DNA of 64,000 nucleotides from the NCBI GenBank assembly GCA_020849795.1, contig JADZFR010000001.1:1-64000 (forward strand), written 5' to 3'. This stretch comes from Planctomycetota bacterium. Lineage in GTDB: Bacteria > Planctomycetota > UBA8742 > UBA2392. Positions 39,219 to 48,778 of the stretch are shown here, in pieces. The stretch's first letter is position 1. Each line of letters starts with the position of its first letter. The notes under the pieces were generated by a model. The model made no database searches and was not told the DNA's origin. It saw nothing but the letters and a program-made list of their open reading frames with translations. The translations under genes were made by a program, and so were the position numbers.

Positions 39219-39680
39219 TCATTCGTCGTCGCCCGCACGCTTTGCGTGAAGTTTCAGGTCGGAGAAACGGATGACGGCTTCGCCCTCTGGCTGAAGCAGG
39301 ATGCGATGCTCAAACGTTCCTTCCGGCCCGAGGTCAAATTCCTCGGTCAGGCAACCGTCCGCCAGCTCAAAGGCCTCCAGTTCGCTGGTGTCCTTGGAAA
39401 CGCCGAGGTACTCGAGTTGCAGGAAGTTTTCCTCGGTCCCGCTCGTGAACTTCAAGATTACGGTGAAACTCCGAGCCGCTTCGTCAAGGCGTGTCGCGAC
39501 CAGCTCACCTGACGCGAGCAGTTGCCCGCGGCTGAGCATCGCAAACGCCCGCGCGCCTTGGGGCAGCTCGGGCGCGGTATCGATCAGATGCCGCATGTAC
39601 ACGCCGTAGTACAAGCCCGTCGTGAACTCGTCGTACTCGCCGTCTGCCCATTTCCGGTTCAGGTACCGCATGGGCTTCAC
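39219..39680 (-). CDS. Conserved-looking hypothetical protein, 153 aa
   Basis: A 153-residue soluble protein (alternative start 9 bp in, MRYLNRKWADGEYDEF). The N-terminal half is helical and aromatic (FTTGLYYGVYMRHLIDTAPELP); the C-terminal half is beta-rich and acidic (RSFTVILKFTSGTEENFLQL, EAFELADGCLTEEFDLG). No signal peptide or known motif seen. It overlaps the EVE-domain gene start region by 4 bp, so the two are translationally coupled. Function unknown. Confidence 0.72.
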   Translation of the reverse strand: MKPMRYLNRKWADGEYDEFTTGLYYGVYMRHLIDTAPELPQGARAFAMLSRGQLLASGELVATRLDEAARSFTVILKFTSGTEENFLQLEYLGVSKDTSELEAFELADGCLTEEFDLGPEGTFEHRILLQPEGEAVIRFSDLKLHAKRAGDDE

Positions 39681-40216
39681 GTTCTCCGTTTGGGCGAACG
39701 TTTGAAAGACTTTCTGGGCGCCCGGGCCTGGGCCTTCTTTGCTTTGGCAAGTACCGGCGACGTTGTCGCCCGGCCCAGTTCGCGTACCAGTGTGAATTCG
39801 TGCGCTGTTACCGGTTGTACAGAAAGCCGCCCGGACTTGATCAGCACCATATCCTGCAGGCCCGGCGTCTGCTTCAACTCGTCCAGGGTAACCACGCGCG
39901 AAAGTGTTTCGACAAAGGACAGGTCCACAAGAAACCAGGTGGGGTTCGCGCGCTCAGACTTGGGGTCGAAGTACTCATGGCCTTTGGTGAAGGCGGCTTC
40001 GTCAGCGTACGCCGCGCGGGCCACAGATGCCACGCCCGCCACGCCCGTGGGGTTTGCGCTGGAATGGTAGAACAGCACCAGGTCGCCAACGCTCATGTCG
40101 CGCAGGTTGTTGCGCGCCTGGTAGTTCCGGATGCCTTCCCATGCCGTGCGGCCGTCGCGCGCAAGGTCGTCGATCGAGTAAGTCCCGGGCTCAGATTTCA
40201 CTAGCCAGTGTTTCAT
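39677..40216 (-). CDS. EVE-domain protein
   Basis: A 179-residue protein of the EVE/PUA-like fold (human THYN1 homologues). Motifs: MKHWLVKSEPGTYSIDDLAR, TAWEGIRNYQARNNLRDM, GDLVLFYHSS, and NPTWFLVDLSFVETL. EVE domains bind modified bases in DNA or RNA. The C-terminus has a Lys/Arg tail. It is followed by the 153-aa gene with a 4-bp overlap and preceded by the BFD-like gene 4 bp away. Confidence 0.92.
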   Translation of the reverse strand: MKHWLVKSEPGTYSIDDLARDGRTAWEGIRNYQARNNLRDMSVGDLVLFYHSSANPTGVAGVASVARAAYADEAAFTKGHEYFDPKSERANPTWFLVDLSFVETLSRVVTLDELKQTPGLQDMVLIKSGRLSVQPVTAHEFTLVRELGRATTSPVLAKAKKAQARAPRKSFKRSPKRRT

Positions 40217-40220
40217 CTCA

Positions 40221-40439
40221 TCAGGCTCCGGTCGGCGGCCATGTGCCCCGCTGCCATTCCGCCAGCAGTTCGGCGAAGTACGGGATGCACATACCGCAGT
40301 TGTTGCCGCAAGAGAAGCGACGCGTCAGTTCGCCGACGCTGGGTGTTTGCTCCCATGTCTGCAGGGCGTCGGTGTTGCTGACGTCGAAACAGACGCAGAT
40401 CCGCGTGCCGACCTTTCGGTAGTCCCACATGCCCAACAT
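40221..40439 (-). CDS. BFD-like [2Fe-2S] protein
   Basis: A 72-residue protein. Four Cys in the bacterioferritin-associated ferredoxin arrangement are visible: C-x-C in RICVCFDVSN and CGNNCGMC in the second half, which coordinate a [2Fe-2S] cluster. Domain length fits a stand-alone BFD. BFD reduces bacterioferritin to release iron; related domains also sit in other oxidoreductases, and no bacterioferritin gene is in this window. The gene lies 4 bp before the EVE gene. Confidence 0.8.
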   Translation of the reverse strand: MLGMWDYRKVGTRICVCFDVSNTDALQTWEQTPSVGELTRRFSCGNNCGMCIPYFAELLAEWQRGTWPPTGA

Positions 40440-40484
40440 TGTGCAACGTGGTTCGACAGTAGGAAGACAGAGCGGGTCAAATGC

Positions 40485-40516
40485 AGCGATCCCGCGACTG
40501 CTGCCGCGGGATCGCT
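40485..40516 (-). terminator. Strong hairpin between the repeat protein and BFD-like genes
   Basis: A 12-bp perfect stem AGCGATCCCGCG / CGCGGGATCGCT with an 8-nt loop lies 47 bp beyond the stop of the minus-strand repeat-protein gene. The following tract (GCATTTG on the minus strand) has only three T. Confidence 0.6.
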
Positions 40517-40563
40517 CTTACCGGCGGGACGCCCGGGGGAGTTGGGCGTCATCAGCCGCCGGG

Positions 40564-41112
40564 CTATCGCCCTCTGTGACTGACATTGCCGTGGCCGTCG
40601 TCGCAGTCGGGGTCACCTTTGACCCAACCACGCTCCTCGACAATGTCGTAGTGCCCTTCCACCCACACCTGTCGCTCGCAGGTGTCATAGTGAGCCGGGA
40701 CGACCACGCACTTCTCGACGTTCTTGTAATGCGCGGGAATGGTCTTGCAGACGTTGACAAAGAAGACGTGTCCGCAGGAGTCCACCCGGCGTTCCCGCAC
40801 GGTGTATGTTTCGGCGGGAACGTACACGCGCTCAATCACGGTCTTGGTTGTGGCGGGAACGTACACACGCTCCGAAACCGTCTCGTAGTGGCCGGGGTGC
40901 CACACCTTCTTCTTGACGGTGATGTAGTGCCCGGCTTGCGGCTGGTGTTTTGGCTGATCGCGTTCGATACGTCCGCCGCCGCGGCCTGTGTTGACCTCGA
41001 CGCTCTTGTTGCCCTTGTTGATGCGGACGCTGACGCCTTGGGCGTTCAAGCCGGACGCGCCGACTGCTCCGATCATCAGTATTCCTGCGAATGCGGTGAG
41101 TAAGGCTTTCAT
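40564..41112 (-). CDS. Secreted valine/tyrosine-rich repeat protein
   Basis: A 182-residue exported protein with signal peptide MKALLTAFAGILMIGAVGA. After residue about 60 it is built from degenerate units of about 13-15 residues, such as WHPGHYETVSERVYVPA, TTKTVIERVYVPA, ETYTVRERRV, IPAHYKNVEKCVVVPA and VWVEGHYDIVEERGWV. Conserved GHY, V-x-E-R-V and P-A positions alternate. There are six Cys in the second half, possibly paired. The periodicity suggests a beta-rich fibre or solenoid on the cell surface. It ends with Asp/His residues. I do not recognise the family. Confidence 0.72.
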   Translation of the reverse strand: MKALLTAFAGILMIGAVGASGLNAQGVSVRINKGNKSVEVNTGRGGGRIERDQPKHQPQAGHYITVKKKVWHPGHYETVSERVYVPATTKTVIERVYVPAETYTVRERRVDSCGHVFFVNVCKTIPAHYKNVEKCVVVPAHYDTCERQVWVEGHYDIVEERGWVKGDPDCDDGHGNVSHRGR

Positions 41113-41312
41113 GGTTCTTCTCCGGTTCTTCTGCGTGGCCCTTCTGTTTAAGGGACGCCAGTCGTCCCGCTCTGGTTCCTGTTAAACCACGTGGGAGTAA
41201 GGATTTACGCGCAAAAGTTCTGGCACAGGGGTGCCGGAAAAGTGGCATGCGCCCGACAATGGCAATGGGCATCGAGGCGGTGCTTTGAAGTGATTGGCTG
41301 GGGTGCGTGGCG

Positions 41313-41834
41313 TTACTTGACTTCACCGATGTAGGGAAGCGTCCGGCCCTTGTTGTTGTCGTCCATACCGTAGCCAACGAGAAACTTGTCGGCTTCTACG
41401 TCAAAGCAGACGTACTCGCATTCGAACGGAATTTTGCGACGTGCCTTCTTGTCGACCACGATGGCGTAGCGCAGGCTGCGCGGTCCCTGCGCCTTTACCG
41501 CCTCGTGCAGGTTGGCAAGTGTGAGGCCCGTGTCGACCAGGTCTTCGATCACCAGCACTTCGTAACCGCTGATGCGAGGCAACTGCCCGTGGAACCGCAG
41601 CCGGCCGCTGGATGTCTGGCCGACGTAGCTTTCAAGTTTGATAAACTCCAGTTCCACGCTCACGCCCTTCAACTGGCGAATCAAGTCCGCGGCGAAGAAG
41701 AAACCGCCGCGCAGCACAACCAGGCACATCAGCCGCCGCCCCGCGTAGTCGGCCGAAATGCGGGCCGCCAGCTCGCTCACCCGCGACTGGATCTGCTCGC
41801 TGCTGAAAACGACAGGGTAAAGCTCAGTCATCAC
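41313..41834 (-). CDS. hpt: Hypoxanthine phosphoribosyltransferase
   Basis: A 173-residue purine salvage enzyme that joins hypoxanthine (or guanine) and PRPP. The PRPP loop VLVIEDLVDTGLTL is intact; LVVLRGGFFFAADLIRQL and YVCFDVEADKFLVGYGMD, with the base-recognition region, are present. The start overlaps the apgM stop by 4 bp (ATGA), implying coupled translation. Confidence 0.95.
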   Translation of the reverse strand: MMTELYPVVFSSEQIQSRVSELAARISADYAGRRLMCLVVLRGGFFFAADLIRQLKGVSVELEFIKLESYVGQTSSGRLRFHGQLPRISGYEVLVIEDLVDTGLTLANLHEAVKAQGPRSLRYAIVVDKKARRKIPFECEYVCFDVEADKFLVGYGMDDNNKGRTLPYIGEVK

Positions 41835-43081
41835 AATCCGTTGATCATGTAGTCAATCAAGCGTGTGCCGTCGTCAATCTTTATGCCTGTGTCGTGGGCG
41901 TTTGTCTCGGTCAGCGTCAGGTTCCAGCGGCTCTCGACGCCCGGTCCCCACATCAGGAAGGGCACCGGTCGCTCATCGTGCTGACGGGTCTCAATGCGGC
42001 ACATCAGCGTCGGTACTACCGTCAGGCGCACCTCACCCATCTCGGCCAGTTTCTTGTGCAGCGGCTTGAAGAAGTGTTTGTCCAGCAGCTCAATGCTGCG
42101 CACCTTGCCCTGCACGTCGCCCTGGTGGCTGTAATCATCGGGGTAGCTGAAGTGGGCAATCACGAAGTCTGTTCCCTCAAGGGCCTGCTCGACACTCTGG
42201 CGGACCTTGGTGATTTCTTCCGTCTCCGTGGCCTTGCTGGCCTCTTTGTCCGGGTTGACGGCTGCCATGCGCCCGCTGGGCTCGCGCACAAACGGTGATT
42301 CGCCGGGGTTGATCACGCGTATGCCCGTCGCGACCGCCACGCCACGAAACAGGTCGCTGTAGCTGACCATCGCCGCATCCAGCCCGAACGTCTTTTGAAA
42401 GCCGGGCACGTCCACACTGGTTCCGCCGCCCCACAGCCAGACGGCGTTTGCCGGGTTCTGCTTCAGGTCAACACGCACGCGGTTGACCTCGTGCTTGCTC
42501 AGCACACCCGGCGCCTCGTTGATCACTTTCAGCAGTGTTTCGGCGCCGGCGCCCTCGGGCAGGTGCTCCTTGTACGGCAGGTCGAGCACATTGAACGGGC
42601 TGACCGTGGTCAGGCCGTTAAAGTCCACGCCGTCCACGATCATCAGGTGGCTGTGGCCGCGCCCCTGCACGAACCGGATTTTGGTCTGCTTGAAATGAAA
42701 TTCGAGCGCCTTGAGCAACTCCTTGCCTTCTTGCTCGCTGAGCCCGCCGGCGCGGGTATCGGCAATTTTGCCGTCGACTGTGGTCACAAACTGCAGCCGA
42801 AAGCACCACTCCTCGTCACTCAGCATCATGCCCATGGCAAGTGCTTCATAGTAACCGCGCCCAGTCAGGTACGGGCCGGGCGGATAGCCCAGTAGCGTGA
42901 ACAAGGCGGCTAGCGTCTCCGGCGGCTCGTCGCGCGGGATTGTGCGTATGGTCCCCAACCGCCCGGACGTCGCCAACTTGTCCAAGGCAGGGGCTGTGGC
43001 CGCTTCCAGTGGTGTCTTGCCCCCCAATTCCTTGAGGGGTGTGTCGGCAAGGCCGTCAATCAGCACCAGCAGGTAGCGCAT
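41831..43081 (-). CDS. apgM: Archaeal-type cofactor-independent phosphoglycerate mutase
   Basis: A 416-residue enzyme interconverting 3- and 2-phosphoglycerate, of the alkaline-phosphatase superfamily ApgM branch common in archaea and some bacteria. Motifs: LVLIDGLADTPLKELGGKTP (metal Asp), EAATAPALDKLA, TGRGYYEALAMGM and, near the end, late metal ligands in VIAHFSYPDDYSHQGD and ETNAHDTGIK. It differs from bacterial GpmI. It is divergent from the DsbD-like selenoprotein gene across 205 bp. Confidence 0.9.
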   Translation of the reverse strand: MRYLLVLIDGLADTPLKELGGKTPLEAATAPALDKLATSGRLGTIRTIPRDEPPETLAALFTLLGYPPGPYLTGRGYYEALAMGMMLSDEEWCFRLQFVTTVDGKIADTRAGGLSEQEGKELLKALEFHFKQTKIRFVQGRGHSHLMIVDGVDFNGLTTVSPFNVLDLPYKEHLPEGAGAETLLKVINEAPGVLSKHEVNRVRVDLKQNPANAVWLWGGGTSVDVPGFQKTFGLDAAMVSYSDLFRGVAVATGIRVINPGESPFVREPSGRMAAVNPDKEASKATETEEITKVRQSVEQALEGTDFVIAHFSYPDDYSHQGDVQGKVRSIELLDKHFFKPLHKKLAEMGEVRLTVVPTLMCRIETRQHDERPVPFLMWGPGVESRWNLTLTETNAHDTGIKIDDGTRLIDYMINGL

Positions 43082-43286
43082 GGTCTATTCACGAATAAAG
43101 CCGCAAGCGCGGCTGTTGAAAGAGGACGATATAAGCCGCAATGGGCGGCGCAATGGTCGAGTGACAAGCCGGGCACCCGAATAAAATGGTCCCAAATTGC
43201 ACTAAGGGCGCGTAGCATAGGAGAGTCAGGGGTGCCGGCGAATCGGTGCTGCGCCATTGCTGTGCTTCATTTTGGAAGGAACTGGG

Positions 43287-46200
43287 ATGCGTCTGCTATT
43301 CCTGCCCCTGGCGGCATTGTTGCTCGCCGGTGGCATGCTTTACGCGCAGGAGGGCCTTACCGCCGAGGTGCAACCACTCGTCGAAGGCAGCGTTGAGCCC
43401 GGCAAGCAGTGGACGTTCAAGCTGCAGTTTGCTCTTCCGGACGGGTATCACGCGTACCACAAGGACAATCCGGGCATCGGCATGGCGCCCAAGGTCAAGT
43501 TCACTCAGACATCCGGGCTGAAGCTCGCAAGCGAAGTCTGGCCCGAACCCACCAAGCACAAAGATGACAGCGGCGAAGAGTGGGAGTACTCAGGTACCTT
43601 CACCATCGGCTACATTTTTGACGTGCCGGCTGGGGCGAGCGGCAGGCTGCGCATTGCCGGGTCTCACCAGACGCAGTTCTGTGACGAAAACGGTTGCTTC
43701 ATGTCCGAGGCGGAATTCAGCGCCGACATCGAAGTCATCAGCGCAGAGCCGGTACTGGCATTAACAGTCGCGCCGATTGCCGAGGGCAAGGCTCAGGCGG
43801 GCAAAGAGTACACGCTGAAATTGCGCTTCACGGTGCCGGCGGGTTATCACGCCTACCATCGAGACAACAAGGGCTACGGCGTGGCGCCTATTGTGAAGTG
43901 GACCGAGCTTGCAGGCTTTGAGCTGGCGCGTGAAGACTGGCCCAAGGCCAAAGACCGGTACTACGAAGAACTCGAGGCCACGGAGTCCGAGTACAGCGGC
44001 ACGTTTGACATCGCCTATGTGTTCAAGGTGCCCGCCGGCGCCTCGGGCACCATCAAACTGGCCGGCACGCACCAGACGCAATTCTGCAACGATGACGGCT
44101 GCTTGATTACTGAGGGCGGCTTCAGCGCGGAAATTGCCGTGCAGGCCGGCGCAGAGGGCTCCAAGCCGAAGATCCCGACAGCAACCGTAAGCGCCGCGTT
44201 TCATGGCACAGCCAAGGCCGGCGGCGAAGCCACGCTTGAGCTGACGATTGAGCTGCCTGAGCACTTCCATACCTATCACAAAGATAACGCAACCGTGAAG
44301 GGCTATGGCGAGGCGCCCAAGGTTCAGTTCACGCAGACGTCGGGCATGACGCTGAAGTCGGAAAGCTGGCCCGATGCCAAGAAGGTGAAGTACGACGAAG
44401 ACTGGTACGAGCTTGAGTACGAGGGCAAGCTCACGCTCAAGTACACGTTTGAAGTGCCGAGTGCCGCGAATGCCAAGTTGCCGCTTACGGGCAGCTACCG
44501 AATCCAGGTCTGCGACGACGGCGGTTGCTACCTGAACGACGGCACGTTTTCGGCAACGCTGGAAATCGCAGCAACGGACGCGCCCCAGCCGACGCAAGAC
44601 CGTGCCCGAAAGGACAGCCACGGGTTCTACCTCGACTTCGATTACGCCCTTGAGCAGGCGCGTAAAGAGGGCAAACCGCTGCTGGTGGACTTCAACGGCG
44701 AGAATTGCGCTCCCTGCCGCAAGATGGAAAAGACCGTTTTCTCGCTGGTCGAAGTGAAGGAACTGTTCACTGGGTTCGTGATTGCCAGCGTGCAGAACGA
44801 CGTGAACGACGTGCGGTACAATGAATTGTGGGCCAAGTACCAGCCCACCCCCGGCGCGCCCGTGCCTTACTACGCCATCATGGACCACGACGCGAAGGTC
44901 GTGCGCGGCATAGGCAGCACGTTGCCCGCCGACAAGCGCGCCCACGAGTTCGTGGCATTCCTCAAAGGCGAGGCTCCAATGGAGCCCGCCCCGGTGGCCG
45001 ATCCGCCGTCAAAACTAACGCCCGCTGCAATCGGGCCCGCGGCCGCAGACGCACCAGGCTGGCCCAAAGGCTTGTTCGGGCCCCCGACCGAGGGACAGGC
45101 GCAGGGCATGGAGTTCAGTGCGGCGTTTGCAAGCGGCAAGGTGAAGCCCGGCAGCAAGAATTCGGTGGTTCTCAAGTTCACCATGAAAGACAACGGCGCC
45201 GGCGAAATTTACCACGCCTACCATCCCGGCACCAAAGCGACCGAGGTCAACATTCCGCTGACCGTAACGCTGAAAGACAATGGTGGCTTGAAGCCGACCG
45301 GCGAATGGAAGTACCCCGCCCCAGCCGAGAAAGTGGATGACGGATTCGGCGAAGAGTGGCGTCTTCCGCACGAGTTCACGCTGGTGCTGGATTTCGAGGT
45401 GCCATCCGACCTGAAGCCTGGCAAGTATACGGTGACCGGCCACGTCAACGGTCAGTACTGCGACAGCAACGGCTGCATTTTCTTTAACGCCAAGACAGCT
45501 GATTCTCCCAACCGCGAGTTCGGCTGGGTCGCCATGGTCGAAGTGTCGCTGGATGGCGCAGAGGGCGGCGTTACGGAGGCCACTGGCACCGGCGGCGGAT
45601 CGGGCATAGAGGGCGAAGTAGAGAAAGCGGGCGGCATCTGGCTGTTCCTGTTTTTTGCGCTGCTCGGCGGGATGATCACGCTTCTGACGCCTTGTGTTCT
45701 GCCGGTACTCCCGCTGACCGTGGGTTTCTTCGTCAGCCAGTCCGAAAAGGGCCGCTCGCCGCTGGTTACGGCATTCATTTACTGCACCTGCATTGTCGCG
45801 AGTTTCACGCTGTTCGGTTTGATCACGTCGGCCCTGGTTGGTGCAACCGGCGCGCAGCAGATCTCGACCAATGGCTGGGTGAACGGTTTCTTGGCCATTC
45901 TCTTCCTGACGTTCGCGCTGAGTTTCCTGGGGCTATTTGAACTGCGCGTGCCAGCGTTCATGACCGCATGGTTCACCAAGAAGCAGTTGACTGCACAGAA
46001 AGAGGGCAAAGGCTACGCCAAGGCCTTCTTCAGCGGCTCGGCATTCGCCTTGATCAGCTTTTCCTGCACCGGCCCCATTGCCGGCGCATTTCTGGCAGGT
46101 GCGGCAGGCGGCGATTTCTGGCTGCCGACGCTGGCAATGCTCGCCTTCAGTACGGGTATGGCACTGCCCATCTTCGTGATGGGCCAGTTCCCAAGCCTGA

Positions 46201-47012
46201 TGAAGAAGTTGCCCAAGTCGGGCGGCTGGATGAACGCGCTGAAAGTCGTGTTCGGCTTTGTCGAGATCGGGTTGGCCATCATGTACTTCAGTGCGGCTGA
46301 ACAGGCGTTCGCAAGCATGCCGGCGGCTGAGTGGGTCAACCGTTATGTAGTACTCGCGGTGTGGATCACGGTCAGCCTGGCCAGCGGCTTGTACCTGTTC
46401 GGGTTCTTCCGCATGCCGCACGACCACGAAGAAACTAAACAGATCGGAGTGATCCGGTCCCTCTTTGCGGTGGCCTTCATCGCGTTTGCGCTGTACCTGG
46501 TGCCGGGCATGTTTGGCGCCAAGTTCGGCCCGACCCTTGAGGGCATTTTGCCGCTTCCACCCGAGAACGGCGGTATCCAGCTTTCGCTGGGGGGCGGTGC
46601 GCCACGCAACGACCCCAAGTCGTTGCCCTGGGAGCATAACCTGGCAAAAGGCCTTGAGATTGCCGCCAAGGTGAACAAACCGGTGTTTGTCGACTTTACG
46701 GGCTATAACTGAAAGAACTGCCGTCTCGTGGAACGAGACATCTTTCCTCGCGATCAGGTCTTCAACCAATTCAAGGACGACTTTGTGCTTGTGGCACAGT
46801 ATACCGACGACCCAGACGACCCCGTCCCGGCCCAGAACCTTCACAAATACACCGGGGGAGGCAGTTTCGCGGTTCCGTTGTATATCGTCACGGATAGCAA
46901 GGGCCTTGAACTGGCGCGGCTTGTGCCGCCCACGAACATTTCGAGCCTCTCCGGAAGCCAGTTCGCCAGCTTCCTGCAGGACGCCAAGCAGAAGTACGCA
47001 GCCGGGGAGTGA
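43287..47012 (+). CDS. DsbD-type thiol:disulfide interchange selenoprotein (UGA at 46710-46712 read as Sec)
   Basis: A 1241-residue membrane protein when UGA is read through. Start ATG 43287 has GGAAGGA 6 nt upstream, and a signal peptide MRLLFLPLAALLLAGG. Three DsbD-alpha/DsbC-like domains follow (about 24-155, 160-290, 295-430), each with H-A/T-YH and a Cys pair such as FCDENGC. A thioredoxin domain with NCAPCRKM (about 471) and a fourth DsbC-like domain (about 610-750) come next. The DsbD membrane core carries TPCVLP (about 802) and SCTGP (about 925). The C-terminal thioredoxin domain reads VDFTGYN-U-KNCR, with Sec at 1142 where family members have Cys. The frame continues 100 codons past the UGA with clear thioredoxin-like sequence (VPLYIVTDSKGLELAR). 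It would carry electrons from the cytosol to periplasmic thiols. Confidence 0.88.
46710..46712 (+). other. In-frame UGA codon, candidate selenocysteine codon
   Basis: TGA occupies the position of the first Cys of a thioredoxin CxxC motif: the encoded context is TGYN-[UGA]-KNCR. The next in-frame stop is TGA at 47010-47012. Sequence homology continues across the codon, which argues against a real stop. Confidence 0.85.
46723..46739 (+). promoter_or_regulatory. Bacterial SECIS-like stem-loop
   Basis: A perfect 7-bp stem GTCTCGT / ACGAGAC with a GGA apical loop. The loop starts 17 nt after the last base of the UGA, inside the window expected for bacterial SECIS elements (about 16-37 nt), and its first loop base is G. 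It lies inside the coding region, where SelB binds in bacteria. Confidence 0.75.
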
Positions 47013-48778
47013 TGGAAACAGGCTCAGACGACGTTTCGCCGAAAGTCAGGACCACACTGGCCGAAAGGCTGGTGCGCGCCACGCGTACCGTCGACCTTGG
47101 CGGACCCCCGCCCAAACGCATTTTCGACCAGGTCAGCATTGTTGCCATCGTACTTGATCCCAGCCTGCGAGTGGTGCGCTACAATCGGGCCGCTGAACGG
47201 TTGTTCGGCAAGCCCTTCGCCAACGTGTTGAACCGGGCATACGCCGAGAGCGTGCCCACGCTTGCCGATGTCAATCGCAGCCAGGTGTTTCAGCGCACGC
47301 TGGCGCTGGGCGTGCCTGCCGAAGTCAAAGAGGTCGAAATCAAGGAGCCCCGGTCCGGCGTCACGTTTTACTTTGACTTCGTGATTGACCCGATCCTCGG
47401 CGACGACGCGCAAATCGCGGGCATCAGCCTGATCGGCCTGGACGTCACGGAACGTGCCAAGCTGCGCCACCAGCTGACAGAACAGAACGAAGATCTCAAA
47501 GCGCTTCAACAAGTCAGTGACTGGCTGCGTAAGACAATGGACCTGGAAAAGGCGTTCTTCATCACTGCCAGTGCGCTGACCAGTGCCGAGGGCGGTTACG
47601 ACCACGCGATGATTTTCACCGTCGACCAGGACCGCGAGTTTCTGGTCGGCCGCAGCTGCGTGGACAGCCTGAAACTGTCCGAAGTCTGGGGAATCTGGCG
47701 CGGGCTCACCAGCCACGACGCGCCGCTGCAAAAATCCCTCGAGACGATGCAGCCGGTGCTCGCCCGTCGCTGGGGTGAACTGACCGAGATGATCAAGCAG
47801 GTGAAGGTGCCGCTGAATGACCCCAAGAGCGTCCTGGTGCACGCGCTGCGCAACCAGGTCACTGTTACGCACCGCACCTTGGATGACGAACCGGAACTGC
47901 GGGTACACCCGGCGATCAGGCAGCACTTTGAGCTTCAGTCTTTTGCCGCAGCGCCGCTGATGGCCGAGAACGAGGCCATTGGCGTCGTGCTGGTCGAAAG
48001 CCGACGGCCGCGGGAATTCACGCCTGAGCAACTCACGATGCTGGAAATGTTTACGGGGCAGGCGGCGCTGGCCATCAACAACGGCATGATTTTCCAGAAC
48101 GTGCTTGAGCGCGCCCAGCGCGACAGCCTGACACGGCTATACAACCACGGGCACTTTCAAGAGGCGCTGCGCAACGAAATAGACCGCGCCGGTCGGTACG
48201 GCAACCCGCTCAGCGTGATCATGCTCGACATTGACCATTTCAAGCGCTTCAACGACACGTGGGGTCACCAGACCGGCGACCGTGTACTCAAGCAGACCGC
48301 GTTGCTGCTTTCCGCACTGGTGCGCGTCACGGACTTGCCGGCGCGATACGGCGGCGAGGAGTTCGCGCTGCTGCTTCCCCAGACCGACTACGCGCACGCC
48401 ATGGAACTTGCCGAGAGGCTTCGTATCGGCGTTGAGCGCAAGGTCGTGGTCAGCGGGCCCAAGGGAGAAAAGATCGGCGTGACTGCGAGCTTCGGTGTCG
48501 CGACCTTCCCCAAGTACGCGGAAGACGCGGCTGGGCTGGTCAGCATCGCCGACGAGGCGCTGTATTACTCGAAAGAAAAGGGGCGCAACTGTATTTCGGG
48601 TGCGCACGAGGTTTCAGCACAGGCGCAGGAAACGCGCAAGCGCCTGAAAGAAGCCCGCAAAACCAAAAGGCTCAACAAGCCCGTGATTACGCAAGTGAAG
48701 TCAACGGCCGTGTCACCACCACCTAAGAAGTCATCGGCATCATCGTCGCGTAACAAGCGCAGCGGCAAAGTGAAGTAA
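47012..48778 (+). CDS. Diguanylate cyclase with PAS and GAF sensors
   Basis: A 588-residue protein. Residues about 30-150 form a PAS domain (VSIVAIVLDPSLRVVRYNRA), 160-360 a GAF domain (SFAAAPLMAENEAIGVVLVE), and 375-540 a GGDEF domain with the active-site GGEEF. The inhibitory I-site RxxD (RVTD) lies five residues before GGEEF, so it can be product-inhibited. It makes c-di-GMP. The C-terminus is a Lys/Arg/Ser-rich tail. The start ATG overlaps the selenoprotein stop by 1 bp; a GTG 3 bp earlier is possible. The co-translation may link redox state and signalling (inference). Confidence 0.92.
   Translation: METGSDDVSPKVRTTLAERLVRATRTVDLGGPPPKRIFDQVSIVAIVLDPSLRVVRYNRAAERLFGKPFANVLNRAYAESVPTLADVNRSQVFQRTLALGVPAEVKEVEIKEPRSGVTFYFDFVIDPILGDDAQIAGISLIGLDVTERAKLRHQLTEQNEDLKALQQVSDWLRKTMDLEKAFFITASALTSAEGGYDHAMIFTVDQDREFLVGRSCVDSLKLSEVWGIWRGLTSHDAPLQKSLETMQPVLARRWGELTEMIKQVKVPLNDPKSVLVHALRNQVTVTHRTLDDEPELRVHPAIRQHFELQSFAAAPLMAENEAIGVVLVESRRPREFTPEQLTMLEMFTGQAALAINNGMIFQNVLERAQRDSLTRLYNHGHFQEALRNEIDRAGRYGNPLSVIMLDIDHFKRFNDTWGHQTGDRVLKQTALLLSALVRVTDLPARYGGEEFALLLPQTDYAHAMELAERLRIGVERKVVVSGPKGEKIGVTASFGVATFPKYAEDAAGLVSIADEALYYSKEKGRNCISGAHEVSAQAQETRKRLKEARKTKRLNKPVITQVKSTAVSPPPKKSSASSSRNKRSGKVK

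Noticed and set aside
46713-47012. A separate small thioredoxin-like gene starting after the UGA (for example at 46728)
   Set aside because: The frame is the direct continuation of the DsbD-like gene, includes the second Cys of its CxxC motif, and has no ribosome site of its own. Readthrough with a SECIS explains it better.
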